Assembly (NCBI GenBank): GCA_037783545.1
Contig: JBBELK010000293.1
Location: 62,001-126,000 of the forward strand
Length of the DNA: 64,000 nucleotides
Direction: 5' to 3'
DNA from: Henricia sp. BOLD:AAB3569
Lineage: Eukaryota; Echinodermata; Asteroidea; Spinulosida; Echinasteridae
The notes under the pieces were generated by a model, which did no database searches, had not been told where the DNA came from, and saw nothing but the letters and a program-made list of their open reading frames with translations. Below are positions 1-11,196 of the stretch, piece after piece. The position numbers and the translations under genes were made by a program. Within the stretch, counting starts at the first letter, position 1. Each line of letters starts with the position of its first letter.

Positions 1-79
1 AAATTGCGTTTAAGGCTATCGTAAGGTTACGCGTCATACATGTATAACATTTAGTTACATTTCTACTAATTTAATTTAA

Positions 80-200
80 AGGCATAAGGTATCAATTGCA
101 ATGGCCCTAAATTTTACTTCACGAGTTGACAAAAAAAACCACAAAAATGTAAAAAACACCACGATAGTTTATTTCTGTCCAAGATACTTTCTGTAAGAAA
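80..200 (+). repeat. CACGAGTTGACAAAAAAAATCC repeat, fragment
   Basis: TTGCAATGGCCCTAAATTTT, then ACTTCACGAGTTGACAAAAA and AAAAACACCACGATAGTTTA, as in the 39.1-kb copy. Confidence 0.55.
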
Positions 201-206
201 TTAACA

Positions 207-801
207 ACTATTAAAGATGTTTTGTTATTCAAATTTGGACAAATGTCCATATGAGTTTGGGAAATCTGGATACAGTGAAAAGCAACTTTTTGGGGTAAAA
301 CTTACTTATTTATATGTTATACGCTTATTCGAGGAATCCCTAAAAGTTAGCGATAAGCATCTACGTTTTACGGCAAAAAATGCAGGCACTGTGTCTGAAA
401 CCATGCATGGACTTTAGTCATTATACAAAATGCTTATTGCGTCTTAAATAAGCCGGCCTTTCAAGACGGAATTACCCCTTCAATGATGATTTGAGTGCGC
501 ACATTGCACCTGTATGTCCAACGTGAGTGTTGAACATAATCCTTAGAGAGAATCCACAATATTTATGGCGTCCGTAACACTGTCTCCTAGTGTCCGGAAC
601 CGAGAGGTTGAAGCTCAATGAAACGGGAAATGATATGTTCTTTACAAGTACCCGTGTGGAGTGCATGGATAGTAAAATACTCAAGGAACATTTGTCATTG
701 CTGGAGACAAGCAAAGAACATAAATTATCAGCTCGTATATTATTGGAATTAAAGCTTTCTCTCTCTATAGAGATTACATCGATAGCGTGCACGGTTGGCA
801 T
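207..801. other. No gene seen
   Basis: AT-rich sequence with unsupported short open frames on both strands (up to 109 codons at 472-801); no family or splice-bounded exon recognised. Confidence 0.5.
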
Positions 802-1941
802 TAAAGGGCCCCTTATTTAGGATTTTTATCAATGAAATGTATGGTTTAAAACCACTCTACTCAGTTAAAGTCATAAAAATCCTATTTGGAGCTTGATTTG
901 GGGGTTAAAACAAAGGTTTTTAGTTTTTATGCTAATGAAAATATGCATATTCATGACCAAGGTCACCATGTAACAAGAGGCAAACACAAGAAAATTTAAC
1001 TGTGCACAAAAGATTCCACTTTTTTCTCAATTTTCCTGAAACTTTTGTAATCCATGGCTGTTTGAGTTTGTTTTACATGTTGCCTGCTGTAAGCAATGAC
1101 AAAACTGGGGGTAGAAACTGCAGCAATTTGCCACAAGTCCAACTTGAAGTCTTGTTTTTTTTAAACTTTTCCCTTCTGTCTTCCTTATGTGATGCACTCA
1201 AAACAGCACCCTCTGTCTGTGATTTATTGCAATGAAATCTTCAAAGTTGAAAAAGGCCACCTTTCATTGATTTTACATCCAAACGAACAATAGTATGTCT
1301 TGCTGAACAATTAATCCGTCATTATGAAGCAAAGCTTAGGCACAAAGTTGTTAAGCATGTCACAGCCCTTTAAATGCTCAATAACTTTATGCACAGTTTA
1401 TGCTGCATATGAAGGATTACTTGTGTAGAAAGACAATACTACTGTTCATTTTGATACCCCATGAATAAAAAGTGGCATTTTTCAACTTTGAAAATTTCTT
1501 CACATAAACTCGCAGAAAGAGGGCGCTGTTTTGGGCATATCACTTTAGGAACACACAGCAGAAAAGCAAAGAAAAAACATAAGACTTCAAACTGAAATTG
1601 TGGAAAAATGCTGCAGTTTCCAGCCTTAGTTTGTTCATGGTTTGCAATAGGCAACATGTAAAACAAACCTAAACCCTTATAGGTTACAAAACTTGCAGCA
1701 AGTTGGAGAAAATTGTGGAAACTTTTGTGCACAGTTGAATGAGATTTTCGTATGTTTTCCTAATGTGACATCACCACTTTGTCATGCATATGTAAATTTT
1801 CATTAGCATACAAATAAAAAACCTTGATTTTAACCCCCTCCCCCAAACAACCTTCAAGTACGGTTTTTACGATTGTAAATTAACGGGCTAGTTTTTGAGC
1901 ACAGATTTAATTGATAAAAACACCATTTCAGGCCCTTTAAA
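802..1941. mobile_element. TTAA-flanked foldback element, arms about 500 bases
   Basis: The left arm (about 802-1302) and right arm (about 1431-1941) are diverged reverse complements. Both ends read TTAA then AGGGCCCC or AGGGCC-like. Related sequence occurs at 9217-9795 and 46061-46231. The short open frames here (for example 1002-1235) recur in the other copy and are repeat sequence, not genes. The flanking TTAA suggests piggyBac-type mobilisation. Confidence 0.75.
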
Positions 1942-2049
1942 CCGTCGCAAAATTGAAAACAAAACGTACATTTGCGGATTGTTCGTAACGATTGATATTT
2001 TTTTGTGAATTTTATAGAAGGATTCACAAAACAGCATTCCGAATTGGCC

Positions 2050-2212
2050 TTTTTGCGTGTTTCGCATCAATAGCGTCTGGTGTACTTCCTGTTTTGTTGC
2101 TACATGTATGTGGTGCACGCGACAGGTGAGAAGTACAGAATCAATAGTGTGTCCACCGTAGAATGGAATGCATATAAAGCAACCAGACTGTTGATTGCTA
2201 GGCAATAATATA
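2050..2212 (+). repeat. GCGTCTGGTGT-family repeat, left half
   Basis: Begins GCGTGTTTCGCATCAATAGC and carries GTGGTGCACGCGACAGG and CAGAATCAATAGTGTG. The right half resumes at 2773 (ATGCGACTTTCCAAACTGCA) to about 2860. The same family occurs at 12313-12537, 19455-19714, 23922-24020, 36860-37072 with 38030-38118, and 60536-60680. Confidence 0.7.
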
Positions 2213-2772
2213 CTGAAACGCAAAAGAAACTTACCACCTTTTAAACCTTCAGCAACAATAACACTGCGTGTAGTAACTAGTGAACTTATTTGTGGACAAT
2301 TGTAGTGTCCTCACTGTCAGACCAAACGGTGTCTGAAGGTCACTTGAACCTTCAATGGTCACTTCACGGCACAGCTGTTGAACAGCTGTTTTTACTGTCA
2401 GTGATTAGCCAAGGGGTATGGGATGATTGTAATGAGCTGCACGTGATGTCTTGATGTTGGCTTTAAAAAGGCCAGTGCAAAATAGGCATTTCAAGCAACA
2501 TGCCAAGACTGGTAGGCAGTATGCGCCGACGATGCACTGCCTGTATCAAAATCAATAGTGGCCACACACGCTTTTGAAAGGGGACTGACATTGCACCCTC
2601 TTCTGTTCTTTACTGTAGAACAAACTGATGAGATGGTGTATCTTGGTCAAAAACTTGACATGTCATCAATAAAATGCCAATGTTTCAATTAGCTATGGTT
2701 GGTTTGTTTTATTTTGAACTGATACAATTTCCTTACATTTTAAACAAGTGGTAAGTTTCTTTTGCGTTTCAG
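2213..2772. mobile_element. Small DNA transposon with perfect 25-bp terminal inverted repeats
   Basis: Bases 2213-2237 and 2748-2772 are exact reverse complements, starting CTGAAACGCAAAAGAAAC. The 560-base interior has no coding sequence. Both flanks (2050-2212 and 2773-2860) belong to one GCGTCTGGTGT-family repeat, as judged from the uninterrupted copies at 12313-12537 and 19455-19714, so the element is a clean later insertion. I could not define a target duplication, and the superfamily is unknown. Confidence 0.8.
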
Positions 2773-2860
2773 TTTAGCATAATATGCGACTTTCCAAACT
2801 GCACCTCCATTTGAAAGTGAATAAGTCAGGGCATCAATTGCGCCTGAGTTTATGGAAGGG
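2773..2860 (+). repeat. GCGTCTGGTGT-family repeat, right half
   Basis: Continuation of 2050-2212 after the inserted transposon, with the ATGCGACTTTCCAAACTGCA block that is contiguous with the left half in the 12.4-kb copy. Confidence 0.65.
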
Positions 2861-3112
2861 GATAATTTCGTCTACATTGCCCCTCCATTGACTTACATTT
2901 TACACGATTGGAGAACTGTTACAAATAGCGTGTGAATAAGGATGGGTGATAAAAACCAACGTGTTTGTAAGTCAGCTCAGTATCTCACCTAATTTGCGAG
3001 GAAATAGTGGGAAAACTGTTTCCATGCTTTCAAGAAATTGTGCGAAACCTTCGTCCTATTTGGCTGGTTCCGTTGTTACACAGATAACAGAGACATACCA
3101 CGACAGCTATAA

Positions 3113-4223
3113 CACTGTAAAAAATTGTGTTGAGTCACAGGTGTTTTTCTGTTGAAAAAGTCAAAATCGAACAGTAACTTTTACTGTTTTTGGAATTTGT
3201 TGTTATTGCACAAACGTTCTTCCGTCTGTGTACATTTTAAAAATATTGTTCTGTATGATTACAGACGGTTTGCCGTTAAATTATAGGTTTGTTCAGGAAC
3301 AAGAAACTTTTAATCTTCATCTGTTAAAATACAGCCATGTTACTGTTTAGTAACAGAGGACCTTCTGTTATCCCATCGATTTTCCCTGGTATGCAGCAGA
3401 AATTACGCGGCGTTGATAGCGAGTACCAGTACGTTGCATGCTGGGAAATCACTGCAGTAAATTCAAACTGCGCAGTGCGCTTTTTGTAGTTGTGCCGTTC
3501 GTATATGAAATGACAGATTTTGGCGGGCGTTATGTCGAAATATATACTGGAGACTGTTCAGTTTATAGTGCCGACTTGAACGAGAAGTAGCTGCTCTACA
3601 TGTCGTGAAAGGCAAGTCGGTGTTTTCGTACATTTTTTGGTTTTTATTTGCGTTTTATTTGCCGTGCAATACCGCCTGCAGTGGAGATACACGGGAGCAT
3701 GTAACCTGCCTCAAAGTGCGGGAATACAGTAGACTCAGGCAGAAATTCCCCCTGAATTTATCATATTCCTGTATTTCAGTGAGTCGGGTTACATTTTTGG
3801 TAAATTGTACACCCTGTTGAAACTCCACTGCACCCCGGCATGCAAATAAAAACTAGGAAATTGAGAGAAACATGCCGACTTATTTTACATGAAGTGTGGT
3901 GCATCTACAACACAAAAAGTGAACTGTAAAGGTCAACAAGAAACAGTCGTCAATAACCTGGACTGCTTCGTTCAGTTACATAGAATTGTTTCTGTACAGA
4001 AGGCTTTGTTAAAGAACAAAACCATGCACAAAACGAACACTTAGTCGTCTGTTGAAAAACAGAAGAATCTTCTGTAAATTTACAATTCCAAATAACAGTA
4101 GAGTCTACTGTATGCAAACAGATAAAACAAAAAAGTAGAATGTACTGTTTAAAAACAGTACGCTATGTAATGCCAATTGACATATGAATGTACTGTAAAT
4201 GAACAGAGATTTTTTTAACAGTG
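3113..4223. mobile_element. Element with CACTGT(T)AAAAAA ends and dense ACAG/CTGT motifs
   Basis: The left end reads CACTGTAAAAAA and the right end TTTTTTAACAGTG. About 200 bases inside each end are packed with short CTGTTT/AAACAG inverted motifs. The interior holds a GC-richer section (about 3400-3600) and a 71-residue open frame at 3605-3820 with a hydrophobic start, for which I see no family. No target duplication is clear. hAT-like ends are one possibility. Confidence 0.5.
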
Positions 4224-4282
4224 TAGGGGCCCAGTGTCTTTCACATAAGTGTGCCCCATGTGTGCACAGCACACATTATTTA

Positions 4283-4695
4283 TGGGTAATAGGGGTCCAA
4301 AACTTTGGTGTCCCAGTTATGTACGACACCCAGTGCTTCAAAAATCGCCACTCATGATCACAAATTCTCAGTAATAGACTGGCCTGTGATTACAGGGGAC
4401 AGCACCAATTTCTTGAATATTTTGTTCTGTAAATGCCTACAAATATTTGAAACAAAAGACCATAAAGGCTCATAATTTGTTCCATTATATTAAATAGGAA
4501 TTTGGTGTCCCGGGTTACCTACGCCAATTAAAATTAGCTGTAGAATGAGTTTGCATTAACCTTGGTGCCTTATCCACACACAAACGTTAAATTTAAGTGG
4601 CATTTATGAAAAAAACCCCACTTTCAATCACTAAACACACTTGACATTTTTAAAAAGCATGTCACACTTTTGGACCCCTAATTTTGGGAATTACC
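4283..4695. repeat. Dispersed repeat with GGGTAATAGGGGTCC inverted ends
   Basis: The left end (GGGTAATAGGGGTCCAAAAC) is complemented at the right end (TTTTGGACCCCTAATTTTGG, then AATTACCC). About 260 bases of the right part recur at 22636-22905. Confidence 0.65.
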
Positions 4696-4699
4696 CTTA

Positions 4700-5900
4700 T
4701 ACAAAGTCATCTTCAATTATTTTCTTATGAAAGATAAACTCGGAAGGAATAATTGCATTGGAAATTTGGAACCACTTCTGTTTTTCTATTTTAATCAAAT
4801 GGTTTAATACAATTTTTGGGACATTGCACGTCCTACAAATTAAGCCAAAGCCATGCAGTGAATTCGGACAGTGCCTATATGGTTCAACTGTTTAAGGCAG
4901 CACGTAAACATGGAGATGTGTAATATAAGACCAGCCAGTTGCTCCGATTTAATATCCAGTAGCCTCGCTCACTGCATTACAACTTCTAACCTATTAAAAA
5001 TAAACTATATACACAACATGACATTCGTTTACGTAATTATCAACAATTGCCCAACTCCCGATCTGTTCACTTGTTAATTGGTGACCCATCATTATATTTT
5101 AAACGTCGACCTTCCTTCCAGAATCCGTACTCCGAACGTCGGGTCTTTTAGATTTTGCGGATGGTCTTTTTTTCCAAAGGGGAAATGCGAATGTTTACTC
5201 CGAAATGGAGTAACGGGTTCGTGTGGAAGTTTATTCGTTATATCATTAACGAGGCAACCACGCGCGTGTGCATACCGCGGCCGGCCGGCCGGCTTTTCTA
5301 TATTACACGGACGTCAGAAAATCAGACGCCACTTACAGCGTAATTAGGCCGTATTTGTTTTGAGTTGATTTAACCAGTTTTGTATTTCATGCTGTTATTA
5401 TAGGCATACAACACTCAAGGCTGGTTTATACTTTTTATACAGATTCTTGTTAGAAATAGACGATAGATTTATGTCTGAGCAATTTGGTTTATATAAATAT
5501 ATCCGATTGGGAAAGTGGTACAAAACAATAGTAACACGATGACAAATTTAAAACCATGCAGTATACAAGATTTGTAAACAGGTGACATGCCACGGCAAAA
5601 TGAGGAATAGGCCCCAGATTCACGCGGTTGAACGGTTTAATCGTGTCCCCTGAATCACTTCGATTGAATGCAAACTGCCGATTGGACAGGTGCCAGACTA
5701 CTTATGCGTTCTGAGCCTCGTCTTCAGATCGAGGTTTGGAATGCACACGTCATTGGAGGGGTGGGGGAAACAATTGATAGGTGCATTACTACTCTTGTGT
5801 GTGCGTGTATGGGCTGATGAGGCCAATACAAGCTCGGAACCCCCTTCCGCGCCGCATGTGAACACACAGTCTGCTGCACATGTCCCCTGTGGGAGCACTG
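4700..5900. other. No gene seen
   Basis: Apparently single-copy. A CpG-rich patch at 5255-5340 includes CCGCGGCCGGCCGGCCGGC. Overlapping open frames of 62-89 codons there have no recognised product. 5755-5790 is the end of the repeat at 41637. Confidence 0.5.
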
Positions 5901-5921
5901 CTGCTACGGTTGAGGAGCCTG

Positions 5922-5925
5922 GTCC

Positions 5926-5958
<33 letters not shown>

Positions 5959-6174
5959 TAAACTTGACCACTTTTGGACACTAAAAACGATAGTTTTTCG
6001 ACTTTATTTACCTATTTTGTTTAAACCCTCACGTTTAGCGGTTACTAGAGACCCCCAATTTTGATTTGTGAACAGAAAATCTTGAATTTTCCTCAAATAA
6101 TTTAGTGTTTTTGGTGCGAAAACTAAGGACTGTCGAGAACCCCCCCCCCCCCCCCCCCCCCCCAAGGACCCGAA
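5922..6174. repeat. Inverted poly-G / poly-C pair
   Basis: GGTCCTT followed by 29 G (5928-5956) is mirrored by 24 C followed by AAGGACC (6140-6170), about 185 bases apart. The ends are therefore inverted repeats with homopolymer extensions. The open frames across this segment are artefacts of the runs. Confidence 0.6.
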
Positions 6175-6298
6175 CCCCCCAAGGACCAAATCCTCTAACT
6201 TCTTCATAGACTTGTGCACAACCCGTGGACCCCTATGCTGTTAGCTCGTGCTTTCCTTTCTGCTCGCTTATTCTCTGCTGCTTCAGTGCGGCGTTGCC

Positions 6299-6386
6299 CC
6301 TATAGACCGTATCAAATAGCCGCTATTTCGTGGGGGCAGTTTCTTTGTTCCCCGAGGACATGCATGGTTGCACATATTGTGCTAGC
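6299..6386 (+). repeat. Truncated TATAGACCGTATC foldback
   Basis: The left 88 bases of the 155-base foldback seen complete at 62654-62808 (ACCGTATCAAATAGCCGC, GAGGACATGCATGG). It stops at ATTGTGCT and is joined to half of another foldback. Confidence 0.65.
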
Positions 6387-6439
6387 GAATGTTTAGACCC
6401 AATTACCATGGCAACTGACGTCACACTTTAGTAGTCTAT
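6387..6439 (+). repeat. Half of the GACAGCCGAAG foldback
   Basis: The right half of the element at 23756-23921 (GTTTAGACCCAATTACCATG, GACGTCACACTTTAGTAG, TCTA). Confidence 0.6.
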
Positions 6440-6489
6440 TGCCTCTATATCGCAGCACACTCCCCTTTTGTTTACGCGCTCTCCCTTCA

Positions 6490-6595
6490 AAACCTGAAAG
6501 GAATTCCTTTAAAATTCTTTAAGAGGTTTGAGACACAGAGGGGGAACAATAGAAAGGGATTATCCTCTCTCACATATCGTGCAACATATGTCAAC
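6490..6595 (+). repeat. AATTCCTTTAAAATT dispersed repeat
   Basis: GGAATTCCTTTAAAATTCTT followed by GTTTGAGACACAGAGGGGG. Similar stretches lie at 43455-43555, 43628-43712 and, reversed, 47575-47685. Confidence 0.55.
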
Positions 6596-6599
6596 AAAG

Positions 6600-7100
6600 A
6601 CTATATATAATTTTCTTGCCCCCTAAATCCAATTTTTTTCAAAGTAATGGCAACATCCGATCATGAATTTTTGTATAAAGAGATTCTCTTCATTGATGCA
6701 GCTTTTCTGCCTCCCGAGGAGGAAATCCCACCCTCACGACGCCACTTGAACCCTGGCCTGTTCCTCGGCAGTTGCCACTTGTTTTCGCGCGGATCAGGAA
6801 GTCCAGAAGAGCTAAATACCAAGAACACTCTTGGTGTGGCTGCCGCGGCCACTGTCCATCGTGTGTAAGATGGCTTTGTAATACATGTACGAGTATAAGG
6901 CAGTGTGAAAACATTTTATACCCAAATGAAAATGCGAATTCTCCTTTTGTGTACACCATACTTCAAAAGGGGTAATGACTGATGTTTCTTGAGTGGTATT
7001 CTGAGAAAGGTCAGTCCTTAATTCTGGAAGTCAAGAGCTCTTTCAATCAAACCATCAAACTGGTTTTCAATTCATCGCATTCCCAAACCTAAACATACAG
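6600..7100. other. No gene seen
   Basis: Open frames on both strands (6647-6975) overlap a GC-balanced segment, but no frame has splice signals or a recognisable product. Confidence 0.45.
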
Positions 7101-7101
7101 T

Positions 7102-7623
7102 TAAAGGCCCACTGTATCATTTGCAATGACCCCAAAAGTTAATCAACGAGTTGACAGGCAAAACCTTCCTCAAAGTATAAATTAAATTGGTAGCAACTGT
7201 CCAATGAAATGTTTTCGCCCGAGATGATATAATTTTACCAAAACATAATCCATGAAGATGAGATTTAGATCGTTTTCAAACGATTTACTTCTCATCTGTG
7301 CGGTCCGAAATGGGCGCTGTGTACTGCGTGTATGCTGTTCCAATGCGATGCATTTGTTTTAATGCGCAGTATGCATGACGCGCGCCACATGTGCAGAGTG
7401 CATGACGCGAGCCACAGAGTACGCGACCGACTGAGAACGAATATTTAAAACACCCAGCCAAGACCAGTATAACGCATATGTGGATTTGCATGTTTAAAAG
7501 ACGTGGTACATTTGACAGAGCTGAAATTTCTTAGGATGAGTTTGTTGAAACAGTTTCTTTTGATTTAGAATGGTTTTATTCCCAAAATCGCTCAAAAACA
7601 GATCATATATATAGGGCCTTTAA
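7102..7623 (+). mobile_element. TTAA-flanked element with AGGCCC ends, copy 1
   Basis: TTAA|AGGCCCACTGTATC at the left, ATATAGGGCCT|TTAA at the right. About 520 bases, non-coding, with a CpG-rich middle holding degenerate inverted blocks. A second copy follows at 7709. Confidence 0.7.
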
Positions 7624-7708
7624 ATCTCCTCCTCGTGCAAAAAAAAAATGATGCAAGTCGCTAAATAAAATTTGTCGGGCCTTTTTTTACATGATCTGAA
7701 ATTTTTGT

Positions 7709-8238
7709 TTAAAGGCCCAGTGGATCATTTGCAATGACCCCAAAAAGTAATCAACGAGTTTACAGGGGAAAGTTCTGAAAGTAAAGATTGTATTAATAGC
7801 AACTATCCAATGAAAGGTTTTCGCTCAAAATGATATAATTTTACCAGAAAATAATCCGTAAAGATGAAATTATTTAGATCGTTTGCAAACGATTTACTTA
7901 TTTTTGGTTCGCATCTACGCGGTCCAAAATGCATGGGCGCTGTGTACTCCGTGTGCGTGTTCCAACGCGATGCATTTTTATGGATCGCGCGCACACGCAG
8001 TATGTGCGCCACAGAGTGCATGACGCAAGCCACATATAGCACCCGATCAACTGAGAACGAATATTTGAATTACCCCGCCAAGACCAGGAAAATGCATATG
8101 GATTTTCATGGTTTTTTTGAACGTGGTACATTTGACAAAGCTGAAATTTCTTCGGATGAGTTTGTTGACGTCTTTCTTTTGATTTATAATGGTTTTATTC
8201 GCAGAATCGCTCAAAAACAGATCTACAGGGCCTTTAAA
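7709..8238 (+). mobile_element. TTAA-flanked element with AGGCCC ends, copy 2
   Basis: TTAA|AGGCCCAGTGGATC at the left, CTACAGGGCCT|TTAA at the right. Clearly homologous to 7102-7623 along its length (CATTTGCAATGACCCC, AATCAACGAGTT, GATCGTTTGCAAACGATTTA). The open frames on both strands (7803-8253) are by-products of the repeat. Confidence 0.7.
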
Positions 8239-8415
8239 ATCATAGGCAAATGACAAATGTATAAATTAGGATTAAAAAATTGACATTTCTTGACACGTGG
8301 TACAAACACACGCACGAAAGCCTTGTGTGGCTATACACGATTAGGCCAAACTAAGCGATCATAATATTAATTTCCAACGAAATAAAAATTAATCAAATTT
8401 CTTTCTCCCCAACAG

Positions 8416-8637
8416 GAAGAGCAAACATTTGCCGAAGCCTTTCCACAGAGCCAACCTTTTGTGAATGTCCCGGGGCGAACTACACTCGGGAAGATAAAAT
8501 GCATTAATGGCCGCCCTCAGACCACTGACGAGGCAAACGATGATCGCTCGCCGTTTGCAGAACGAAAGTCTTTATTTGTCGACTATCCGCCAAAGAGAGA
8601 GCAAATATCGCTTCAAATGGATGGACAAATGAAATAG
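8416..8637 (+). CDS. Candidate orphan terminal exon, protein not recognised
   Basis: An open frame of 73 residues plus TAG begins directly after a strong acceptor (TTTCTTTCTCCCCAACAG, ending at 8415). It has no ATG at its start, so it would be an internal-to-terminal exon in phase 0. The peptide begins EEQTFAEAFPQ and ends LQMDGQMK. It is hydrophilic and rich in Pro, Asp, Glu and Gln, with no membrane segment or known motif. About 58% of codons begin with a purine, as in real coding sequence. I see no copy of this stretch elsewhere in the window, unlike most of its surroundings. No upstream exon could be assigned. It could be chance: a 73-codon open frame is not long. Confidence 0.35.
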   Translation, partial: EEQTFAEAFPQSQPFVNVPGRTTLGKIKCINGRPQTTDEANDDRSPFAERKSLFVDYPPKREQISLQMDGQMK

Positions 8638-9216
8638 TATAAAAGCTTTGAGTTATTGGGAATTACTTTTTTAGAAGCGTCGCCGCGTTGTCCGTTTGTG
8701 GGGCAACCCAGATTATGAGTAAAGTGGAAGAGAGTGTTTAATCCGCAATTGAAGCGCCGAAAAAGGTCATTTAATAATTTGATTAGGCCTATTTGGCAAA
8801 AAAATGCCCGGCGATACATTCTGCCTGAGAGTGGCCTATATTTTGGGCTACACAGAACGCTCCTTAAAGCGATGTAAAAAGACGATTCAAAAGAATTACA
8901 CGATAATTAATAAACAAGAATTCCTTCAAGTATTTCCCCGGAAAATAAATGTGCAAACAATGACGTTTTAATCGATTCTTTAGTATTCGATTCGTTAATA
9001 TACGTTTGTGTATTGGTGCACTCTCATGATACCTTCGCTTCGGGAATCGTACACGGGAATCGATTCCAATACAAGACAAAGAGTACAAAATCGATTAGAA
9101 CGCTCTTGTTGGCACAAAACTTGGCAAACCACACAAGTCTTGGAGGAAGACTACATGAAAGTTTGTTTGTGCGCGTTTGATTTTGCTGCTTGTTTTTTAG
9201 CCACTTAGGTATACAG
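8638..9216. other. No gene seen
   Basis: 3' side of the candidate exon at 8416-8637. AT-rich, with repeated ATCGATTC words near 8965-9095. The nearest AATAAA-type signal is at about 8945 (AAATAAAT). Confidence 0.4.
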
Positions 9217-9795
9217 TTTAAAGGGCCCCTTATTTAGGATTTTTATCAATGAAATATATGCTTTAAAACCACTCTACTCAGTTAAAGTCATAAAAATCCT
9301 ATTTGGAGCTTGCTTTGGGGGTTAAAACAAAGGTTTTTAGTTTTTATGCTAATGCGAATATGCATATTCATGACCAAGGTCACTATGTCACAAGAGGCAA
9401 ACACAGGAAAATCACATTACACTGTGCACAAAAGATTCCACTTTTTTTCTAAATTTTCCTGAAACTTTTGTAATCCATGGCTGTTTGAGTTTGTTTTACA
9501 TGTTGCCTGCTGTAAGCCATGACAAAACTGGGGGTAGAAACTGCAGCAATTTGCCACAAGTCCAACTTGAAGTCTTATGTTTTTTCTTAACTTTTCCCTT
9601 ATGTCTTCCTTATGTGATGCACTCAAAACAGCGCCCTCTGTCTGTGATTTATTGCAGTGAAACCTTCAAAGTTGAAAAATGCCACCTTTTATTGATTTTA
9701 CATCCAAACGAACAATAGTATGTCTTGCTGAACAAGTAATCCGTCATTATGAAGCAAAGCTTAGGCACAAAGTTGTTTAGCATGTCACAGGCCCA
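9217..9795 (+). mobile_element. Copy of the 802-1941 element, left arm
   Basis: Starts TTAAAGGGCCCCTTATTT, preceded by a TTAA-compatible flank. It follows the left arm of the 802-1941 element with few differences through the centre, then ends abruptly at CATGTCACAGGCCC without a full right arm. Confidence 0.75.
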
Positions 9796-10336
9796 GAAGT
9801 TTACATACATCACAGAGCAATCTGTTCCTTGCTCTATGCATACATATACACCACTAACATCATCACCCAAAATGGTAAACATGACTACGCAAGGTGTACA
9901 AGCTATGTTTATAAGTACTGCATGCACGTGAAGAATTCCATAAAATCATTACTTTAGTAAAGACTGTTACAAAAATGGTTTAGGCCTAAGCACACCATTT
10001 TTAACACTTAGTTGCATACAGTTGCATTTATACTTCTGATTTCAACTGTATGCCTAAGTCGAATTTGTAATTTTTGATATCTTGATATTTTGATTTGTCT
10101 GCATGCTTTTGACTTGGTCATTTTTTTTACTGACATTCGTATATTTTCGCTGCATCTACGATGTGCATTGTAGCGACACAGATTCGCCAGTCAAGTTGTC
10201 ACACGGACATAAAATATGTCAGTACACTTGTCACAGATGGCCCAACCCGGCCCATCCCGAAAGGTCATATGTACTTTTGTAATTACCAACAAACTCGACA
10301 TGCACGCACGATGCGATTACACTGTACAACAAATCA

Positions 10337-10374
10337 GCAGTAGGCCTATATATATATATATATATATATATAGG
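10337..10374. repeat. (TA)n microsatellite
   Basis: About 14 TA units flanked by inverted AGGCCTA and TAGGCTTA. Confidence 0.9.
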
Positions 10375-10400
10375 CTTAGTTTCGAAATCTTTAGTCAACT

Positions 10401-10455
10401 CAATTTTGTTTGATCACTGAAATTTTAATTTTGTTTGATCACTGAAATTTTAATA
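10401..10455 (+). repeat. Two tandem copies of a 26-bp unit
   Basis: TTTTGTTTGATCACTGAAAT occurs twice in direct succession. Confidence 0.8.
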
Positions 10456-10799
10456 GAAGGATAGACAGATAGAAAGATAGACATCATGTAAAACCGAAAC
10501 GAATAATACTACACTAAACAATTTTGCAGCACTGCAAATAAACTGCGAACCAAAACATTTGAACTGTTTTAAAAACGGAAATAAAACTATCGGGTTTTTA
10601 AAAAAACAATTCTCTACATTCATAAGATATAGGCCTGTTAGATTTGTGTAAATTTAAACACGAAAAACCACAGGGCAGGAAAAAATATGACGTCAGATTA
10701 CGGATTTGCATATCATTTGCATATATTAATTAATTTACTCGCCTTGGAGTTTTCTAATACCAAATTTCAAAAAGTATATATTCGAGATGGACCTCAAAA

Positions 10800-11094
10800 C
10801 TAAACTCCTCAAAAAAAGTCAAGTTTGACTGACGATTTCTCTTTTGTTGCAAAATAATTTTCCTTGAATTTTATATCATTGGAAAGCCCTGTTATTTCTC
10901 TTTACAAATGTGTTATGCACAGCTGAATACGGCTGGTGTAAAATGAAGTCACAAAATGCATTGCTATTGTCAAAAAGTGCATTGACACATTACCATCCTC
11001 CAAGCAAAAGGGGAATGCACTGCATTCTAGGGAAATGATTTAGTAACAAGAGATAAATCGTCAGTCAAACTTGACTTTTTTTGAGTAGTTTATA
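10800..11094. mobile_element. TATAAACTCCTC foldback, short copy
   Basis: AAACTCCTCAAAAAAAGTCA at the left is complemented by TGACTTTTTTTGAGTAGTTT at the right, with GTTTGACTGACGATTTCTC just inside. Same family as 44712-45196 and 51209-51703, but with a deleted centre. Confidence 0.8.
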
Positions 11095-11196
11095 TAAACG
11101 GTTTTGGTGAGTGAGAAACAATCGATTCACCGCAGCGGAGGCGAACTTCACAAAAAATGGTATAAATCCGGATGCCTTGTGGCATAGGCCTATGCA

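Larger units (their letters stand above)
9796..10799. other. No gene seen
   Basis: AT-rich; holds the microsatellites listed separately and two octamer-like ATTTGCAT motifs 3 bases apart at 10703-10721, preceded by TGACGTCA at 10688. Confidence 0.45.

Noticed and set aside
1002-1235. 77-codon frame with a relative at 9485-9718
   Set aside because: Both lie in the left arm of the same TTAA foldback and are not conserved as protein; differences do not favour synonymous change by eye.
3605-3820. 71-codon frame with a hydrophobic N-terminus
   Set aside because: Inside a CACTGTAAAAAA-ended repeat, single exon, no recognised family; not enough to call a gene.
5690-6219. Open frames across the poly-G and poly-C runs (Gly- or Pro-rich)
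   Set aside because: Homopolymer runs keep several frames open at once; no other coding sign.
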